In this document: positions 41,381 through 50,678 of the stretch, piece by piece
How the letters are laid out: each line of letters opens with the position of its first letter
Numbering within the stretch: position 1 is the first letter of the stretch
NCBI RefSeq assembly: GCF_001512295.1
Contig: NZ_LNUP01000015.1
Location: forward strand, 775,323-839,322
DNA from: Pseudomonas sp. EpS/L25
Lineage (GTDB): Bacteria > Pseudomonadota > Gammaproteobacteria > Pseudomonadales > Pseudomonadaceae
DNA: 64,000 nucleotides
Direction: 5' to 3'
The notes under the pieces: model-generated
What the model saw: only the letters and a program-made list of their open reading frames with translations
Database searches by the model: none
Told to the model about the DNA's origin: nothing
Made by a program: the position numbers and the translations under genes

Positions 41381-43003
41381 ATGAGTCAGCTGTTGAACGT
41401 CGTGATGGCGCAATTGAACCTCAAGGTGGGCGACATCCATGGCAACGTCGATCGCATCATCGCGGCGGCCTGCGAGGCCCGCGACCAACTGGGGGGCGAT
41501 CTGATCGTCTTTCCCGAGCTGTCGTTGTGTGGCTATCCCCCCGAGGATCTGCTGCTGCGTTCCAGCATGCAGAGGCGCATCGAGCAGGGCCTGCAGCGGA
41601 TTCGCGCGGAAGTCGCCGGCATCCATGTACTGGTGGGCTTTCCCTGGCAGGAGGACGGGCGGCGCTACAACGCCTGCGCGGTCTATCGCGACGGTGCCGA
41701 GCTGGCCATCTATCGCAAGCAGCAGTTGCCGAATTACCGGGTGTTCGACGAGAAACGCTATTTCGAGCCAGGCGATAGCGCGGCGGTGTTCGACTACCAG
41801 GGCGTGCCCATCGGCGTCACCATCTGCGAGGACATCTGGTTTGCCGAGCCGATGGCCAAGGCGCGCGCTGCCGGGGCGCGGCTGATGCTCAACCTGAACG
41901 CCTCGCCCTTCCACGGCGGCAAGCAGCCCGAGCGTGAAGCGGTGGTGGCCGAGCGGGCCCGGGAAGGTGGCATGCCGGTGGTCTACGTCAACCAGGTGGG
42001 TGGACAGGATGAACTGGTGTTCGACGGCCATTCCTTCGTGGTGGATGCGGCCGGCCAGGTCACCCAGCGCGCACCGGCCTTCGTCGAGGGGCTCTATCCG
42101 GTCGCCTTCGCGACGAATCTGCAGCCGCAGCCCGCCGAGCTCGCCGCCGTGGCATCGCTGGAAGCCAGCGTCTACGACGCCCTGGTGCTCGGCGTCCGCG
42201 ACTACGTGCGCAAGAACGGCTTCAAGGGCGTGGTGCTGGGACTGTCCGGCGGGATCGACTCGGCGCTGGTGCTGGCAGTGGCCGCGGATGCCCTGGGCGC
42301 GGAACAGGTGGAGGCGGTGATGATGCCCTACCACTACACCGCCCAGATCAGCCTGGAAGACGCCGAGGCCGAGGCTCGGGCGCTGGGCGTGCGCTACAGC
42401 GTGCTGCCCATCGCGCCCATGGTCGAGGCCTTCCAGCAGACCCTGGCCAGCGAATTCGCCGGACTCGGGCGCGACACCACCGAGGAGAATCTGCAGGCGC
42501 GCTGCCGTGGCACCCTGTTGATGGCCATTTCCAACAAGAAGGGCTATCTGGTGCTGACCACCGGCAACAAGAGCGAGATGGCGGTGGGCTACGCGACCCT
42601 CTATGGCGACATGGCCGGGGGCTTCGACGTGCTCAAGGACGTGCCCAAGACCCTGGTGTTCCGCCTGTGCGAGTACCGCAATCGCGAGAGCGTGGTGATA
42701 CCCCAACGGGTGATCGACCGGCCGCCGTCGGCGGAGCTGTCGCCGGACCAGAAGGACGAGGATTCCCTGCCGCCCTATCCGGTGCTCGACGAGATCCTGC
42801 GCCTGTACGTCGAGCAGGATCTTTCGGCGGTGGACATCGTTGCCGCCGGCTTCGACGAGGAAACGGTGCGCAAGGTGCTGCGTCTGGTGGATCTCAACGA
42901 GTACAAGCGGCGCCAGGCCGCGGTCGGCGCGCGGGTGACCCAGCGTGGTTTCGGGCGTGATCGGCGCTATCCGATCACCTCGGGCTGGCGCATCGGCGAC
43001 TGA
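41381..43003 (+). CDS. nadE: Glutamine-dependent NAD+ synthetase
   Basis: 540 residues: an N-terminal nitrilase-type glutaminase (Glu in FPELSLCGYPPEDLL, Lys in YRKQQLPNY, nucleophile Cys in VTICEDIWF) and a C-terminal synthetase with P-loop LSGGIDSALVLAVAADALG. It turns deamido-NAD into NAD using glutamine. AAGGAAG precedes the ATG. In my recollection of P. aeruginosa nadE is not at this spot. Confidence 0.95.
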   Translation: MSQLLNVVMAQLNLKVGDIHGNVDRIIAAACEARDQLGGDLIVFPELSLCGYPPEDLLLRSSMQRRIEQGLQRIRAEVAGIHVLVGFPWQEDGRRYNACAVYRDGAELAIYRKQQLPNYRVFDEKRYFEPGDSAAVFDYQGVPIGVTICEDIWFAEPMAKARAAGARLMLNLNASPFHGGKQPEREAVVAERAREGGMPVVYVNQVGGQDELVFDGHSFVVDAAGQVTQRAPAFVEGLYPVAFATNLQPQPAELAAVASLEASVYDALVLGVRDYVRKNGFKGVVLGLSGGIDSALVLAVAADALGAEQVEAVMMPYHYTAQISLEDAEAEARALGVRYSVLPIAPMVEAFQQTLASEFAGLGRDTTEENLQARCRGTLLMAISNKKGYLVLTTGNKSEMAVGYATLYGDMAGGFDVLKDVPKTLVFRLCEYRNRESVVIPQRVIDRPPSAELSPDQKDEDSLPPYPVLDEILRLYVEQDLSAVDIVAAGFDEETVRKVLRLVDLNEYKRRQAAVGARVTQRGFGRDRRYPITSGWRIGD

Positions 43004-43036
43004 GCCCTGGTCGCGCCGGGTATCGAAGACGCAACG

Positions 43037-43067
43037 AAAAGGGGAAGCCGATTGGCTTCCCCTTTTT
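43037..43067. terminator. Bidirectional terminator between nadE and bamD
   Basis: Stem AAAGGGGAAGCC / GGCTTCCCCTTT around a GATT loop, with A and T runs outside; it ends both convergent transcripts. Confidence 0.93.
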
Positions 43068-43083
43068 CACATCGCACGCGGGA

Positions 43084-44109
43084 TCAGTCGAACAGACCGA
43101 AGGTCAGGCGGCTGAACCAGGAGCGCTTGGCGGGCGCGGGCGTCGCGCCGCCGGCCTTCTCGGCTTCCGCCGGGTCGACGATGCGCAGCTCGGGCGCCAG
43201 GTTGTCACGCTCTTCCTGGTACTTGCGCTGGATGTCCTGGCTGGCGCGGGTCTCGCCGGGCGGCAGTGGATCGTTCGGGCGATCGATCAGGCCCAGGGTC
43301 GCGCGAGTCAGCCAGGAGCGCTGTTCGTCCTTGTCATCCGGTTCGCGCAGCTGGAACTCGCCATTCTTCAGGCTGACGTTGTCCGGATAGTTCAGCTTCA
43401 GGGTTTCCAGGCTGGAGGCGGCCAGATCGTTCAGCCCCATGTGCTGGTAGGCCTCGGTCATCAGCGCCAGGCCATCGCCCACGGACGGGGTGCCCTGGAA
43501 GTTCTCGACCACGTAGCGACCCCGGTTGGCGGCGGCGACATAGGCCTTGCGGGTCAGGTAGTAGTGGCCGACGTGGATGTCGTAGGCCGCCAGCAGGTTG
43601 CGCAGGTAGACCATGCGCGCCTTGGCGTCGGGGGCGTAGCGGCTGTTGGGGAAGCGGCTGGTGAACTGGGCGAAGTCGTTGAAGGAGTCACGCGCGGCGC
43701 CCGGGTCACGCTTGGTCATGTCCAGTGGCAGGAAGCGCGCCAACAGGCCGCGGTCCTGTTCGAAGGAGGACACGCCCTTCATGTAGTAGGCGTAGTCGAC
43801 ATTGGGGTGCTGCGGATGCAGACGGATGAAGCGATCCGCTGCCGTGCGCGCCGCCTCGGGCTCAGCATTCTTGTAGTTGGCGTAGATCAGCTCGAGCTGC
43901 GCCTGTTCGGCGTAGCGGCCGAAGGGATACCGCGACTCCAGGGCCTTCAGCTTGCTGATGGCGTCGGTGTAGCTGCTGTTGGAGATATCGCGCTGGGCCT
44001 GGGTATAGAGCTCGCCCTCGGGCAGATTCTCCGGAACCTCGGGCGCTTTCGAGGAGCAGGCGGCGGTGAGGACTAGGCTGGTGACCAGCAGCAGGTGCTT
44101 CAATTGCAT
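43084..44109 (-). CDS. bamD: Outer-membrane assembly lipoprotein BamD (ComL)
   Basis: 341 residues with a lipoprotein signal ending LTAAC, then TPR repeats ([30 protein letters not shown]). Part of the Bam machine at the inner face of the outer membrane. The C-terminal extension beyond the TPRs is longer than in E. coli, as in other pseudomonads. ATG at 44109. Confidence 0.95.
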   Translation of the reverse strand: MQLKHLLLVTSLVLTAACSSKAPEVPENLPEGELYTQAQRDISNSSYTDAISKLKALESRYPFGRYAEQAQLELIYANYKNAEPEAARTAADRFIRLHPQHPNVDYAYYMKGVSSFEQDRGLLARFLPLDMTKRDPGAARDSFNDFAQFTSRFPNSRYAPDAKARMVYLRNLLAAYDIHVGHYYLTRKAYVAAANRGRYVVENFQGTPSVGDGLALMTEAYQHMGLNDLAASSLETLKLNYPDNVSLKNGEFQLREPDDKDEQRSWLTRATLGLIDRPNDPLPPGETRASQDIQRKYQEERDNLAPELRIVDPAEAEKAGGATPAPAKRSWFSRLTFGLFD

Positions 44110-44297
44110 GGCGGCTTGGATTCCCCGAAACGGTCGGCGGTGCAGGGATGAGGGCGGAGAGCTCTCACCTAGCCTGTGACGGGGCCGGAACCGTCCTGTT
44201 ATGATGATCGACCCGGAATGCCGGGGCAAAAAAGTCGCCGTATTTAACCACAGGGCCGGGCCGATTCCAAAAGCCCTGCCATTGCCCGCGCAGATCC

Positions 44298-45257
44298 ATG
44301 TCCGAATCCATCGTTCTCAATGCCGAAGTCCCCTCCGAACTCGGTGGCCAGCGCCTCGACCAGGTCGCTGCCCAGCTGTTCGCCGAACACTCCCGCTCGC
44401 GTCTCGCCGCCTGGATCAAGGACGGCAGCCTGACCGTCGACGGCGCCGTGCTGCGCCCGCGCGATACCGTCCATGGCGGCGCCCAGCTGGCGCTGCGCGC
44501 CGAGCGCGAGGCCCAGGGCGAGTGGGTGGCCCAGGACATCGAGCTGGACATCGTCTACGAGGACGACCACCTGCTGGTGCTCGACAAACCGGCCGGGCTG
44601 GTGGTCCATCCGGCTGCCGGCCATGCCGACGGCACCCTGCTCAATGCCCTGCTGCACCACGTGCCTGGCTTGGAGAGCGTGCCGCGGGCCGGCATCGTCC
44701 ATCGCCTGGACAAGGACACCACCGGCCTCATGGTGGTGGCCAAGACCCTGGAAGCCCATACCCATTTGGTCGCCCAGCTGCAGGCGCGCTCGGTGAGTCG
44801 CATCTATGAAGCCGTCGTCGCCGGGGTGATCGTCGCCGGAGGTACGGTCGACGCACCCATCGGCCGGCATTCCCAGCGGCGCCAGCAGATGGCGGTGATT
44901 GCCGGCGGCAAGCCCGCGGTCAGTCACTATCGGGTGCTGGAGCGCTTCCGCGCCTACACCCATACCCGGGTCAAGCTGGAGACCGGGCGGACCCACCAGA
45001 TCCGCGTGCACATGACCCATGTCGGCTTCCCGCTGGTGGGCGATCCGGTCTATGGCGGCCGCTTCAAGATCCCGCCGGCGACCAACCCGACGCTGATCAA
45101 GACCCTGCGCGAATTCCCGCGCCAGGCGCTGCACGCGCGCTTCCTTGAACTGGATCATCCGGTGACCGGCGCGCGCCTGCGCTGGGAATCGCCGCTGCCG
45201 GAAGACCTGGTCTGGCTGCTGGACCTGCTGCGGCAGGACCGGGAATCCTTCGAATGA
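44298..45257 (+). CDS. rluD: 23S rRNA pseudouridine synthase RluD
   Basis: 319 residues: an S4 domain ([21 protein letters not shown]) and a catalytic domain with the Asp in [16 protein letters not shown]. It makes pseudouridines in helix 69. The stop overlaps the pgeF start (ATGA). Divergent from bamD, as in P. aeruginosa. Confidence 0.96.
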   Translation: MSESIVLNAEVPSELGGQRLDQVAAQLFAEHSRSRLAAWIKDGSLTVDGAVLRPRDTVHGGAQLALRAEREAQGEWVAQDIELDIVYEDDHLLVLDKPAGLVVHPAAGHADGTLLNALLHHVPGLESVPRAGIVHRLDKDTTGLMVVAKTLEAHTHLVAQLQARSVSRIYEAVVAGVIVAGGTVDAPIGRHSQRRQQMAVIAGGKPAVSHYRVLERFRAYTHTRVKLETGRTHQIRVHMTHVGFPLVGDPVYGGRFKIPPATNPTLIKTLREFPRQALHARFLELDHPVTGARLRWESPLPEDLVWLLDLLRQDRESFE

Positions 45258-45985
45258 TCGGCGCCGACTGGCTGCGGCCGGACTGGCCGGCGCCGGTCGG
45301 TGTCCAGGCCTGCGTCACTACCCGCGCGGGTGGTGTCAGCCAGGGACCGTTCGCCAGCTTCAACCTGGGCACCCACGTCGATGACGAGCCGGCCGCGGTC
45401 GCCGAGAACCGTCGCCGCCTGGGCGAGGCCCTGGGTTGCCGCCCCGCCTGGCTCGAACAGGTGCACGGGACCGACGTCGTCGAGGCCGATCCTGATCGGG
45501 TGCTACGCGCCGATGCGGCCTGGAGCGAGACCCCCGGCATCGCCGTGACCATGATGACCGCCGACTGCCTGCCGGTGTTGTTCTGCCGCCGTGACGGCTC
45601 CCGTGTTGCCGCCGCTCATGCCGGCTGGCGCGGTCTGGCCGGTGGCGTACTGGAAGCGGCCGCGGCCAGCCTCGCCGTAGCTCCGGAAGAGGTGCTGGCC
45701 TGGCTGGGCCCGGCCATCGGCCCGGCCAGCTTCGAAGTGGGCGCCGAGGTACGCGAGGCTTTCATCGCCCAGCACGCCGAGTCGGCACACTGCTTCGTGG
45801 CGCGGGGCGGGGACAAGTACCTGGGCGATCTCTATGCCTTGGCTCGCTTGCGGCTCGCTGTCCAGGGCGTCACCGCCGTATACGGCGGCGGCTTCGATAC
45901 CTTCGTTGATCACCAGCGCTTCTTCTCCTATCGTCGCGCCTCTCGCACGGGTCGCTTCGCCAGCCTGATCTGGATCAACGCCTAA
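45254..45985 (+). CDS. pgeF: Polyphenol-oxidase-family / peptidoglycan editing factor (YfiH)
   Basis: 243 residues with the YfiH pattern: TTRAGGVSQGPFASFNLG, the ADCLPVLF Cys and the AAHAGWRG His that bind metal. It is reported as an editing enzyme that removes L-Ser from a peptidoglycan precursor; older name laccase-like. Coupled to rluD. Confidence 0.93.
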   Translation: MIGADWLRPDWPAPVGVQACVTTRAGGVSQGPFASFNLGTHVDDEPAAVAENRRRLGEALGCRPAWLEQVHGTDVVEADPDRVLRADAAWSETPGIAVTMMTADCLPVLFCRRDGSRVAAAHAGWRGLAGGVLEAAAASLAVAPEEVLAWLGPAIGPASFEVGAEVREAFIAQHAESAHCFVARGGDKYLGDLYALARLRLAVQGVTAVYGGGFDTFVDHQRFFSYRRASRTGRFASLIWINA

Positions 45986-46014
45986 GTATTTTTTCGAATG
46001 TCAAGCCTCTCCGG

Positions 46015-46042
46015 CTTGAATCGTTACGCATCGCCCCTATCT
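46015..46042 (+). promoter_or_regulatory. Heat-shock (sigma-32) promoter of clpB
   Basis: CTTGAAT at 46015-46021 and CCCCTATCT at 46034-46042 are 12 bases apart, close to the sigma-32 consensus CTTGAAA-n11-16-CCCATnT, 74 bases upstream of clpB. Confidence 0.75.
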
Positions 46043-46115
46043 AAAGGTCATTCCCGCGGGTAATCGAAAGCGCCTTCTGCCGCGCCATCCCGCGTTTCAG
46101 ATAAGGACCTTGCCC

Positions 46116-48680
46116 ATGCGTATAGACCGTTTCACCAGCAAACTGCAGCTCGCCCTGGCGGATGCCCAGTCCCTGGCCGTCGGCCATGACCATCCGGCCA
46201 TCGAGCCGCTGCACCTGTTCTCCGCGCTGCTCGACCAGCAGGGCGGTTCCATTTCCCCGCTGCTGCGCCAGGTGGGCTTCGACCTCGCCAGCCTGCGCAA
46301 GACCCTCGCCGAAGAGCTGGACAAGCTGCCCAAGATCCAGAACCCCACCGGCGACGTGAATCTGTCCCAGGACCTGGCACGCCTGCTCAACCAGGCCGAT
46401 CGCCTGGCCCAGCAGAAGGGCGACCAGTTCATCTCCAGCGAGCTGGTGCTGCTCGCCGCCATGGACGAGAACACCCGCCTCGGCAAGTTGCTGCTGGGGC
46501 AGGGCGTTTCGCGCAAGGCACTGGAGAACGCCATCAACAACCTGCGCGGCGGCGAGGCGGTCAACGACCCCAATGCCGAGGACAGCCGCAAGGCCCTGGA
46601 CAAGTTCACCGTCGACCTCACCAAGCGCGCCGAAGACGGCAAGCTTGACCCGGTGATCGGTCGGGACGACGAGATCCGCCGGACCATCCAGGTCCTGCAG
46701 CGGCGGACCAAGAATAATCCGGTGCTGATCGGCGAGCCCGGCGTGGGCAAGACCGCCATCGCCGAGGGGCTGGCCCAGCGCATCGTCAACGGCGAGGTGC
46801 CCGACGGCCTCAAGGACAAGCGCCTGCTGGCCCTGGACATGGGCGCCCTGATCGCCGGTGCCAAGTTCCGCGGTGAATTCGAAGAACGCCTGAAAGGGGT
46901 GCTCAACGAACTGGGCAAGCAGGAAGGCCGCATCATCCTGTTCATCGACGAACTCCACACCATGGTCGGTGCCGGCAAGGCCGAGGGCGCCATGGACGCC
47001 GGCAACATGCTCAAACCGGCCTTGGCCCGCGGCGAGCTGCATTGTGTGGGCGCCACCACCCTCGATGAGTATCGTCAGTTCATCGAGAAGGATGCCGCCC
47101 TGGAGCGACGCTTCCAGAAGGTGCTGGTGGACGAGCCGAGCGAGGAGGACACCATCGCCATCCTGCGTGGCCTCAAGGAGCGCTACGAGGTGCACCACAA
47201 GGTGGCCATCACCGACGGTGCCATCATCGCCGCGGCCAAGCTGTCCCATCGCTACATCACTGACCGCCAACTGCCGGACAAGGCCATCGACCTGATCGAC
47301 GAGGCCGCCAGCCGTATCCGCATGGAAATCGATTCCAAGCCCGAAGCCCTGGATCGCCTGGATCGCCGCCTGATCCAGCTCAAGGTGGAGCGCCAGGCGC
47401 TGAAGAAGGAAGAGGACGAGGCGGCGCGCAAGCGGCTGGAAAAGCTCGACGAGGACATCGCCCGTCTCGAGCAGGAGTACGCCGACCTGGAGGAGGTCTG
47501 GAAGGCCGAGAAGGCCGAGGTGCAGGATTCCGCCCAGTTGCAGCAGCGCATCGAGCAGGCCCGTACCGAGCTGGAGGCCGCCCGCCGCAAGGGTGACCTC
47601 AACCGTATGGCTGAACTCCAGTACGGCACCATTCCCGATCTGGAGCGCAGCCTGCAGATGGTCGACCAGCACGAGAAGCCGGCCAACCAGCTCTTGCGCA
47701 ACAAGGTCACCGAGGACGAGATCGCCGAGGTGGTCTCCAAGTGGACCGGCATCCCGGTGAGCAAGATGCTCGAAGGCGAGCGCGACAAGCTGCTGCGCAT
47801 GGAAGAGGCGCTGCACAACCGCGTGATTGGCCAGGACGAGGCGGTCACGGCGGTGGCCAATGCCGTGCGGCGTTCGCGGGCAGGGCTGTCCGACCCCAAC
47901 AAGCCCAGCGGCTCCTTCCTCTTCCTCGGCCCGACCGGGGTGGGCAAGACCGAGCTATGCAAGTCGCTGGCGGAATTCCTCTTCGATACCGAGGACGCCA
48001 TGGTGCGCATCGACATGTCCGAGTTCATGGAGAAGCACTCCGTGGCCCGTTTGATCGGTGCACCGCCCGGCTATGTCGGCTATGAGGAGGGCGGCTACCT
48101 GACCGAGGCCGTACGGCGCAAACCCTATTCGGTGGTCCTGCTGGACGAGGTGGAAAAGGCCCATCCGGACGTCTTCAACATCCTTCTGCAGGTGCTGGAC
48201 GACGGGCGCCTGACCGACAGCCAGGGCCGCACCGTGGACTTCCGCAACACGGTGATCGTCATGACCTCCAACCTGGGCTCGGCGCAGATCCAGGAGCTGG
48301 TCGGCGATCCTGATGCCCAGCGCGCGGCAGTGATGGATGCAGTGGCGAGCCATTTCCGTCCCGAGTTCGTCAACCGTATCGACGAAGTGGTGGTGTTCGA
48401 GCCCCTGGGGCGCGAGCAGATCGCCGGCATCGCCGAGATCCAGCTGCAGCACCTGCGCCAACGGCTGGCCGAGCGCGACCTGCAGCTGGAGCTGACGCCG
48501 GAAGCCCTGGACAAGCTGGTCGCGGTTGGCTACGACCCGGTCTATGGCGCGCGGCCGCTCAAGCGTGCTATCCAGCGCTGGATCGAGAACCCGCTGGCCC
48601 AGCGCATCCTGTCCGGCGCCTTCGCGCCAGGCAGCCGCATCCAGGGCCGGGTGGAGGGCGATGAGATCGTCTTCTCCTGA
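46116..48680 (+). CDS. clpB: Disaggregase chaperone ClpB
   Basis: 854 residues: a Clp N-domain, NBD1 ([15 protein letters not shown]), a long coiled-coil middle domain ([20 protein letters not shown]), and NBD2 ([15 protein letters not shown]). It pulls apart heat-damaged aggregates with DnaK. ATG at 46116 has AAGGA eight bases upstream; the in-frame TTG at 46110 is too close. The sigma-32 promoter fits. Confidence 0.97.
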   Translation: MRIDRFTSKLQLALADAQSLAVGHDHPAIEPLHLFSALLDQQGGSISPLLRQVGFDLASLRKTLAEELDKLPKIQNPTGDVNLSQDLARLLNQADRLAQQKGDQFISSELVLLAAMDENTRLGKLLLGQGVSRKALENAINNLRGGEAVNDPNAEDSRKALDKFTVDLTKRAEDGKLDPVIGRDDEIRRTIQVLQRRTKNNPVLIGEPGVGKTAIAEGLAQRIVNGEVPDGLKDKRLLALDMGALIAGAKFRGEFEERLKGVLNELGKQEGRIILFIDELHTMVGAGKAEGAMDAGNMLKPALARGELHCVGATTLDEYRQFIEKDAALERRFQKVLVDEPSEEDTIAILRGLKERYEVHHKVAITDGAIIAAAKLSHRYITDRQLPDKAIDLIDEAASRIRMEIDSKPEALDRLDRRLIQLKVERQALKKEEDEAARKRLEKLDEDIARLEQEYADLEEVWKAEKAEVQDSAQLQQRIEQARTELEAARRKGDLNRMAELQYGTIPDLERSLQMVDQHEKPANQLLRNKVTEDEIAEVVSKWTGIPVSKMLEGERDKLLRMEEALHNRVIGQDEAVTAVANAVRRSRAGLSDPNKPSGSFLFLGPTGVGKTELCKSLAEFLFDTEDAMVRIDMSEFMEKHSVARLIGAPPGYVGYEEGGYLTEAVRRKPYSVVLLDEVEKAHPDVFNILLQVLDDGRLTDSQGRTVDFRNTVIVMTSNLGSAQIQELVGDPDAQRAAVMDAVASHFRPEFVNRIDEVVVFEPLGREQIAGIAEIQLQHLRQRLAERDLQLELTPEALDKLVAVGYDPVYGARPLKRAIQRWIENPLAQRILSGAFAPGSRIQGRVEGDEIVFS

Positions 48681-48686
48681 CGGAAG

Positions 48687-48715
48687 GCCGGGCGTCCCAG
48701 CGTCGCCCGGCGTTT
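48687..48715 (+). terminator. Possible terminator after clpB
   Basis: Stem GCCGGGCG / CGCCCGGC with a nine-base loop; only three T in a row follow, so weak. Confidence 0.45.
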
Positions 48716-48749
48716 CGCATAATTTTGTGAAAAAACAGCAGGCTAGGTG

Positions 48750-48777
48750 TTGACGTCTGTTTCTACTTCCGTAAAAT
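48750..48777 (+). promoter_or_regulatory. Promoter of the tRNA cluster
   Basis: TTGACG (48750-48755) and TAAAAT (48772-48777) with a 16-base spacer, about 65 bases before tRNA-Asn. Confidence 0.7.
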
Positions 48778-48841
48778 GGCGCACCTCACTTACGGCAAAG
48801 CCTTAAAGGCACTGACGTAAGAGGGGTTGGAAGAGAGAAAT

Positions 48842-48917
48842 TCCGCGATAGCTCAGTCGGTAGAGCAAATGACTGTTAATCATTGGGTCCCTGGTTCGAG
48901 TCCAGGTCGCGGAGCCA
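48842..48917 (+). tRNA. tRNA-Asn (GTT)
   Basis: 76 bases, acceptor stem TCCGCGA / TCGCGGA, anticodon loop CTGTTAA, T-loop TTCGAGTC, encoded CCA. First of three tRNAs. Confidence 0.96.
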
Positions 48918-48927
48918 CTTCCATTTT

Positions 48928-49004
48928 CGGGGTATAGCGCAGCCCGGTAGCGCGCCTGCTTTGGGAGCAGGATGTCGGGAGTTCGAATCCCCCTACCCCG
49001 ACCA
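48928..49004 (+). tRNA. tRNA-Pro (TGG)
   Basis: 77 bases, acceptor CGGGGTA / TACCCCG, anticodon loop TTTGGGA, T-loop TTCGAATC, encoded CCA. Confidence 0.96.
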
Positions 49005-49010
49005 TTTCTC

Positions 49011-49086
49011 GGGTCGTTAGCTCAGTTGGTAGAGCAGTTGGCTTTTAACCAATTGGTCGCAGGTTCGAATCCTGCACGACCCACCA
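49011..49086 (+). tRNA. tRNA-Lys (TTT)
   Basis: 76 bases, acceptor GGGTCGT / ACGACCC, anticodon loop CTTTTAA, encoded CCA. Its 3' end is the probable integration site of the ICE that follows. Confidence 0.97.
49062..49086 (+). other. Probable ICE attachment site (att) in the 3' end of tRNA-Lys
   Basis: Accessory DNA starts straight after this tRNA, and an integrase gene points towards it. The 3' end of tRNA-Lys near clpB is the known insertion site for pKLC102/PAPI-1-type elements. The exact core and the other end lie outside the window. Confidence 0.6.
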
Positions 49087-49097
49087 TCTTCACCCAG

Positions 49098-49119
49098 AAC
49101 CCTCCTTGCGGAGGGTTTT
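49098..49119 (+). terminator. Terminator after the tRNA cluster
   Basis: Stem AACCCTCC / GGAGGGTT, TTGC loop, then TT. Twelve bases after tRNA-Lys. The remaining bases to 49349 hold no gene I can see. Confidence 0.8.
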
Positions 49120-49349
49120 GGCGTTTCTCGCAGCTAATACAAGCAGCCGTCTGTCGCGAAACATAGCTTCGCAATGAAGTGATGTCAAACTGCGATATCT
49201 CATGCCAATGACGCTCTGGCACTGGGCTAGGAGCCTGGAAGGCATGTTATTACGGCGGTTATCTATCGAAGGCGCGTAAGTGTTCCTTGAGAGCTAGTTC
49301 TCAATTTCGGATGAACGGCGACTTTGGGGAGTTGAAGCGATGGGGGCTG

Positions 49350-50678
49350 TCACCCTGATTTAGAGCGGACTTCAAATCTGCTTACGGGGGAAATTCTGGC
49401 AGGGCTGGCCTGGAGCCGGGTTTCCGTCGTCATCGAATGCCCAGATCTCAGTAGCTGATCCAACCCACTGGACGATAGGAGCTGGCTCAGCTGCCTTACC
49501 TGTTGGGCCACTTCGTCCAAGTCTGGACCAGTCAACGGTTCAGATCGCTCAGGCTGACGAATAGCTGAGCGTTGCTCTCTGCCGGCGTTTGGCGCTGGTA
49601 GCGCACGTGGAGAAGCCTGGACCGATTCCGCGGCGGGCGCTCTCGTGCCAGTCAGAGCAGGCGTTGAATGGTGCGATGGTGCTTTAGTGATAGCTGGCGC
49701 CGGAGCCCCGTAATCCACACGAGCACGTTGCCGATGCTTCGGTTTGGCCGCCTCGATCCTATCGTTCATGGCATCGCGCATCACTTCATAGTCTGGCTCG
49801 ATGTATTCCATCGTAGTCGCCAAATTCGAGTGGTTCAGCAACTGCTTGGTGACATGGATGTTCCGGTCAGGCTGACGCATCAGGTCGCTGGCCAAGGTAT
49901 GCCTGAATCGATGGGGAGTCATCCTCACACCCGTCATACGAATCAGCTTCGTGTACATGGCCTCGACCTGATTGTCGTTCATCACTTCGCGGCGGTAGTG
50001 GCTTGAGAAGCGGTTGACGTTGAACAGCTGATCGGCAGGCTCAAATCCGCATGACACTGCTGTATCCAGTAGCCGGATCAGGTGTGGGTAGAGGGCTGTC
50101 GGAATCGGCACGGCGAACTCGCGGTGTGTCTTTTCCAGTTCTCCGCGAATTACGATCAGGTTCTCCTCAAGGTCTATGTCCTGCAGGCGTATAGAGAGTA
50201 GGGCGTTCAACCGTATCCCAGTGAGATGGAAGGTCTCGAACACGATCAGCCAGAACCACGCAGGCGTGATCTTGGCCCGCTTCTGCTCCTTGAGTTCGTC
50301 TTGCTCCAGCAGGAGGAGAAGGTCACGTGCGCGCTCGATAGCGCTGCGAGCGACCGTTTTCTTCCTTCGCTTCGGTGGCACCACGCTTGTCTTCTTGAAG
50401 GGGTTACGCTGCAGGTCAACGAGCCCCTCATCGATGCCGAACTCGGCGATGGTCTTGAGGTGGCTGCTGTAGGTGTTCCAGCTCCGCTTGCTCAAGCCGT
50501 CATCCAGCAACTGCTTCCGCCACTCGATAATTTTCTCTCGATCCACCTGTTCGAGCGATAGATCCTCGAAGCGGCGTATGAATGCGCGTGCCGCTGCCCG
50601 GTAGATTTTTTCGGTGGCGGGGCGGAAATCGCTCAGAGCGATGAATTTTTCCGTGAGCTCAAACAGCGGCAAGTTCAT
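49350..50678 (-). CDS. ICE tyrosine-recombinase integrase
   Basis: 442 residues. A SAM-like N-terminal domain (FRPATEKIYRAAARAFIRRFE) precedes the catalytic domain: Arg in TGIRLNALL, HxxR in HRFRHTLASDL and the nucleophile Tyr in TTMEYIEPDY. A Pro/Ala-rich tail of more than 100 residues follows the Tyr. ATG at 50678 overlaps the traI stop (ATGA). It should join the element to tRNA-Lys. Confidence 0.88.
   Translation of the reverse strand: MNLPLFELTEKFIALSDFRPATEKIYRAAARAFIRRFEDLSLEQVDREKIIEWRKQLLDDGLSKRSWNTYSSHLKTIAEFGIDEGLVDLQRNPFKKTSVVPPKRRKKTVARSAIERARDLLLLLEQDELKEQKRAKITPAWFWLIVFETFHLTGIRLNALLSIRLQDIDLEENLIVIRGELEKTHREFAVPIPTALYPHLIRLLDTAVSCGFEPADQLFNVNRFSSHYRREVMNDNQVEAMYTKLIRMTGVRMTPHRFRHTLASDLMRQPDRNIHVTKQLLNHSNLATTMEYIEPDYEVMRDAMNDRIEAAKPKHRQRARVDYGAPAPAITKAPSHHSTPALTGTRAPAAESVQASPRALPAPNAGREQRSAIRQPERSEPLTGPDLDEVAQQVRQLSQLLSSSGLDQLLRSGHSMTTETRLQASPARISPVSRFEVRSKSG

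Noticed and set aside
46041-47816. Antisense frame over clpB
   Set aside because: Low-complexity leucine-rich shadow of clpB with no start signal.
49087-49349. Second copy of the tRNA-Lys 3' end (attR) inside the window
   Set aside because: No repeat of the T-arm and acceptor sequence was found up to 64000; the far end must be outside.
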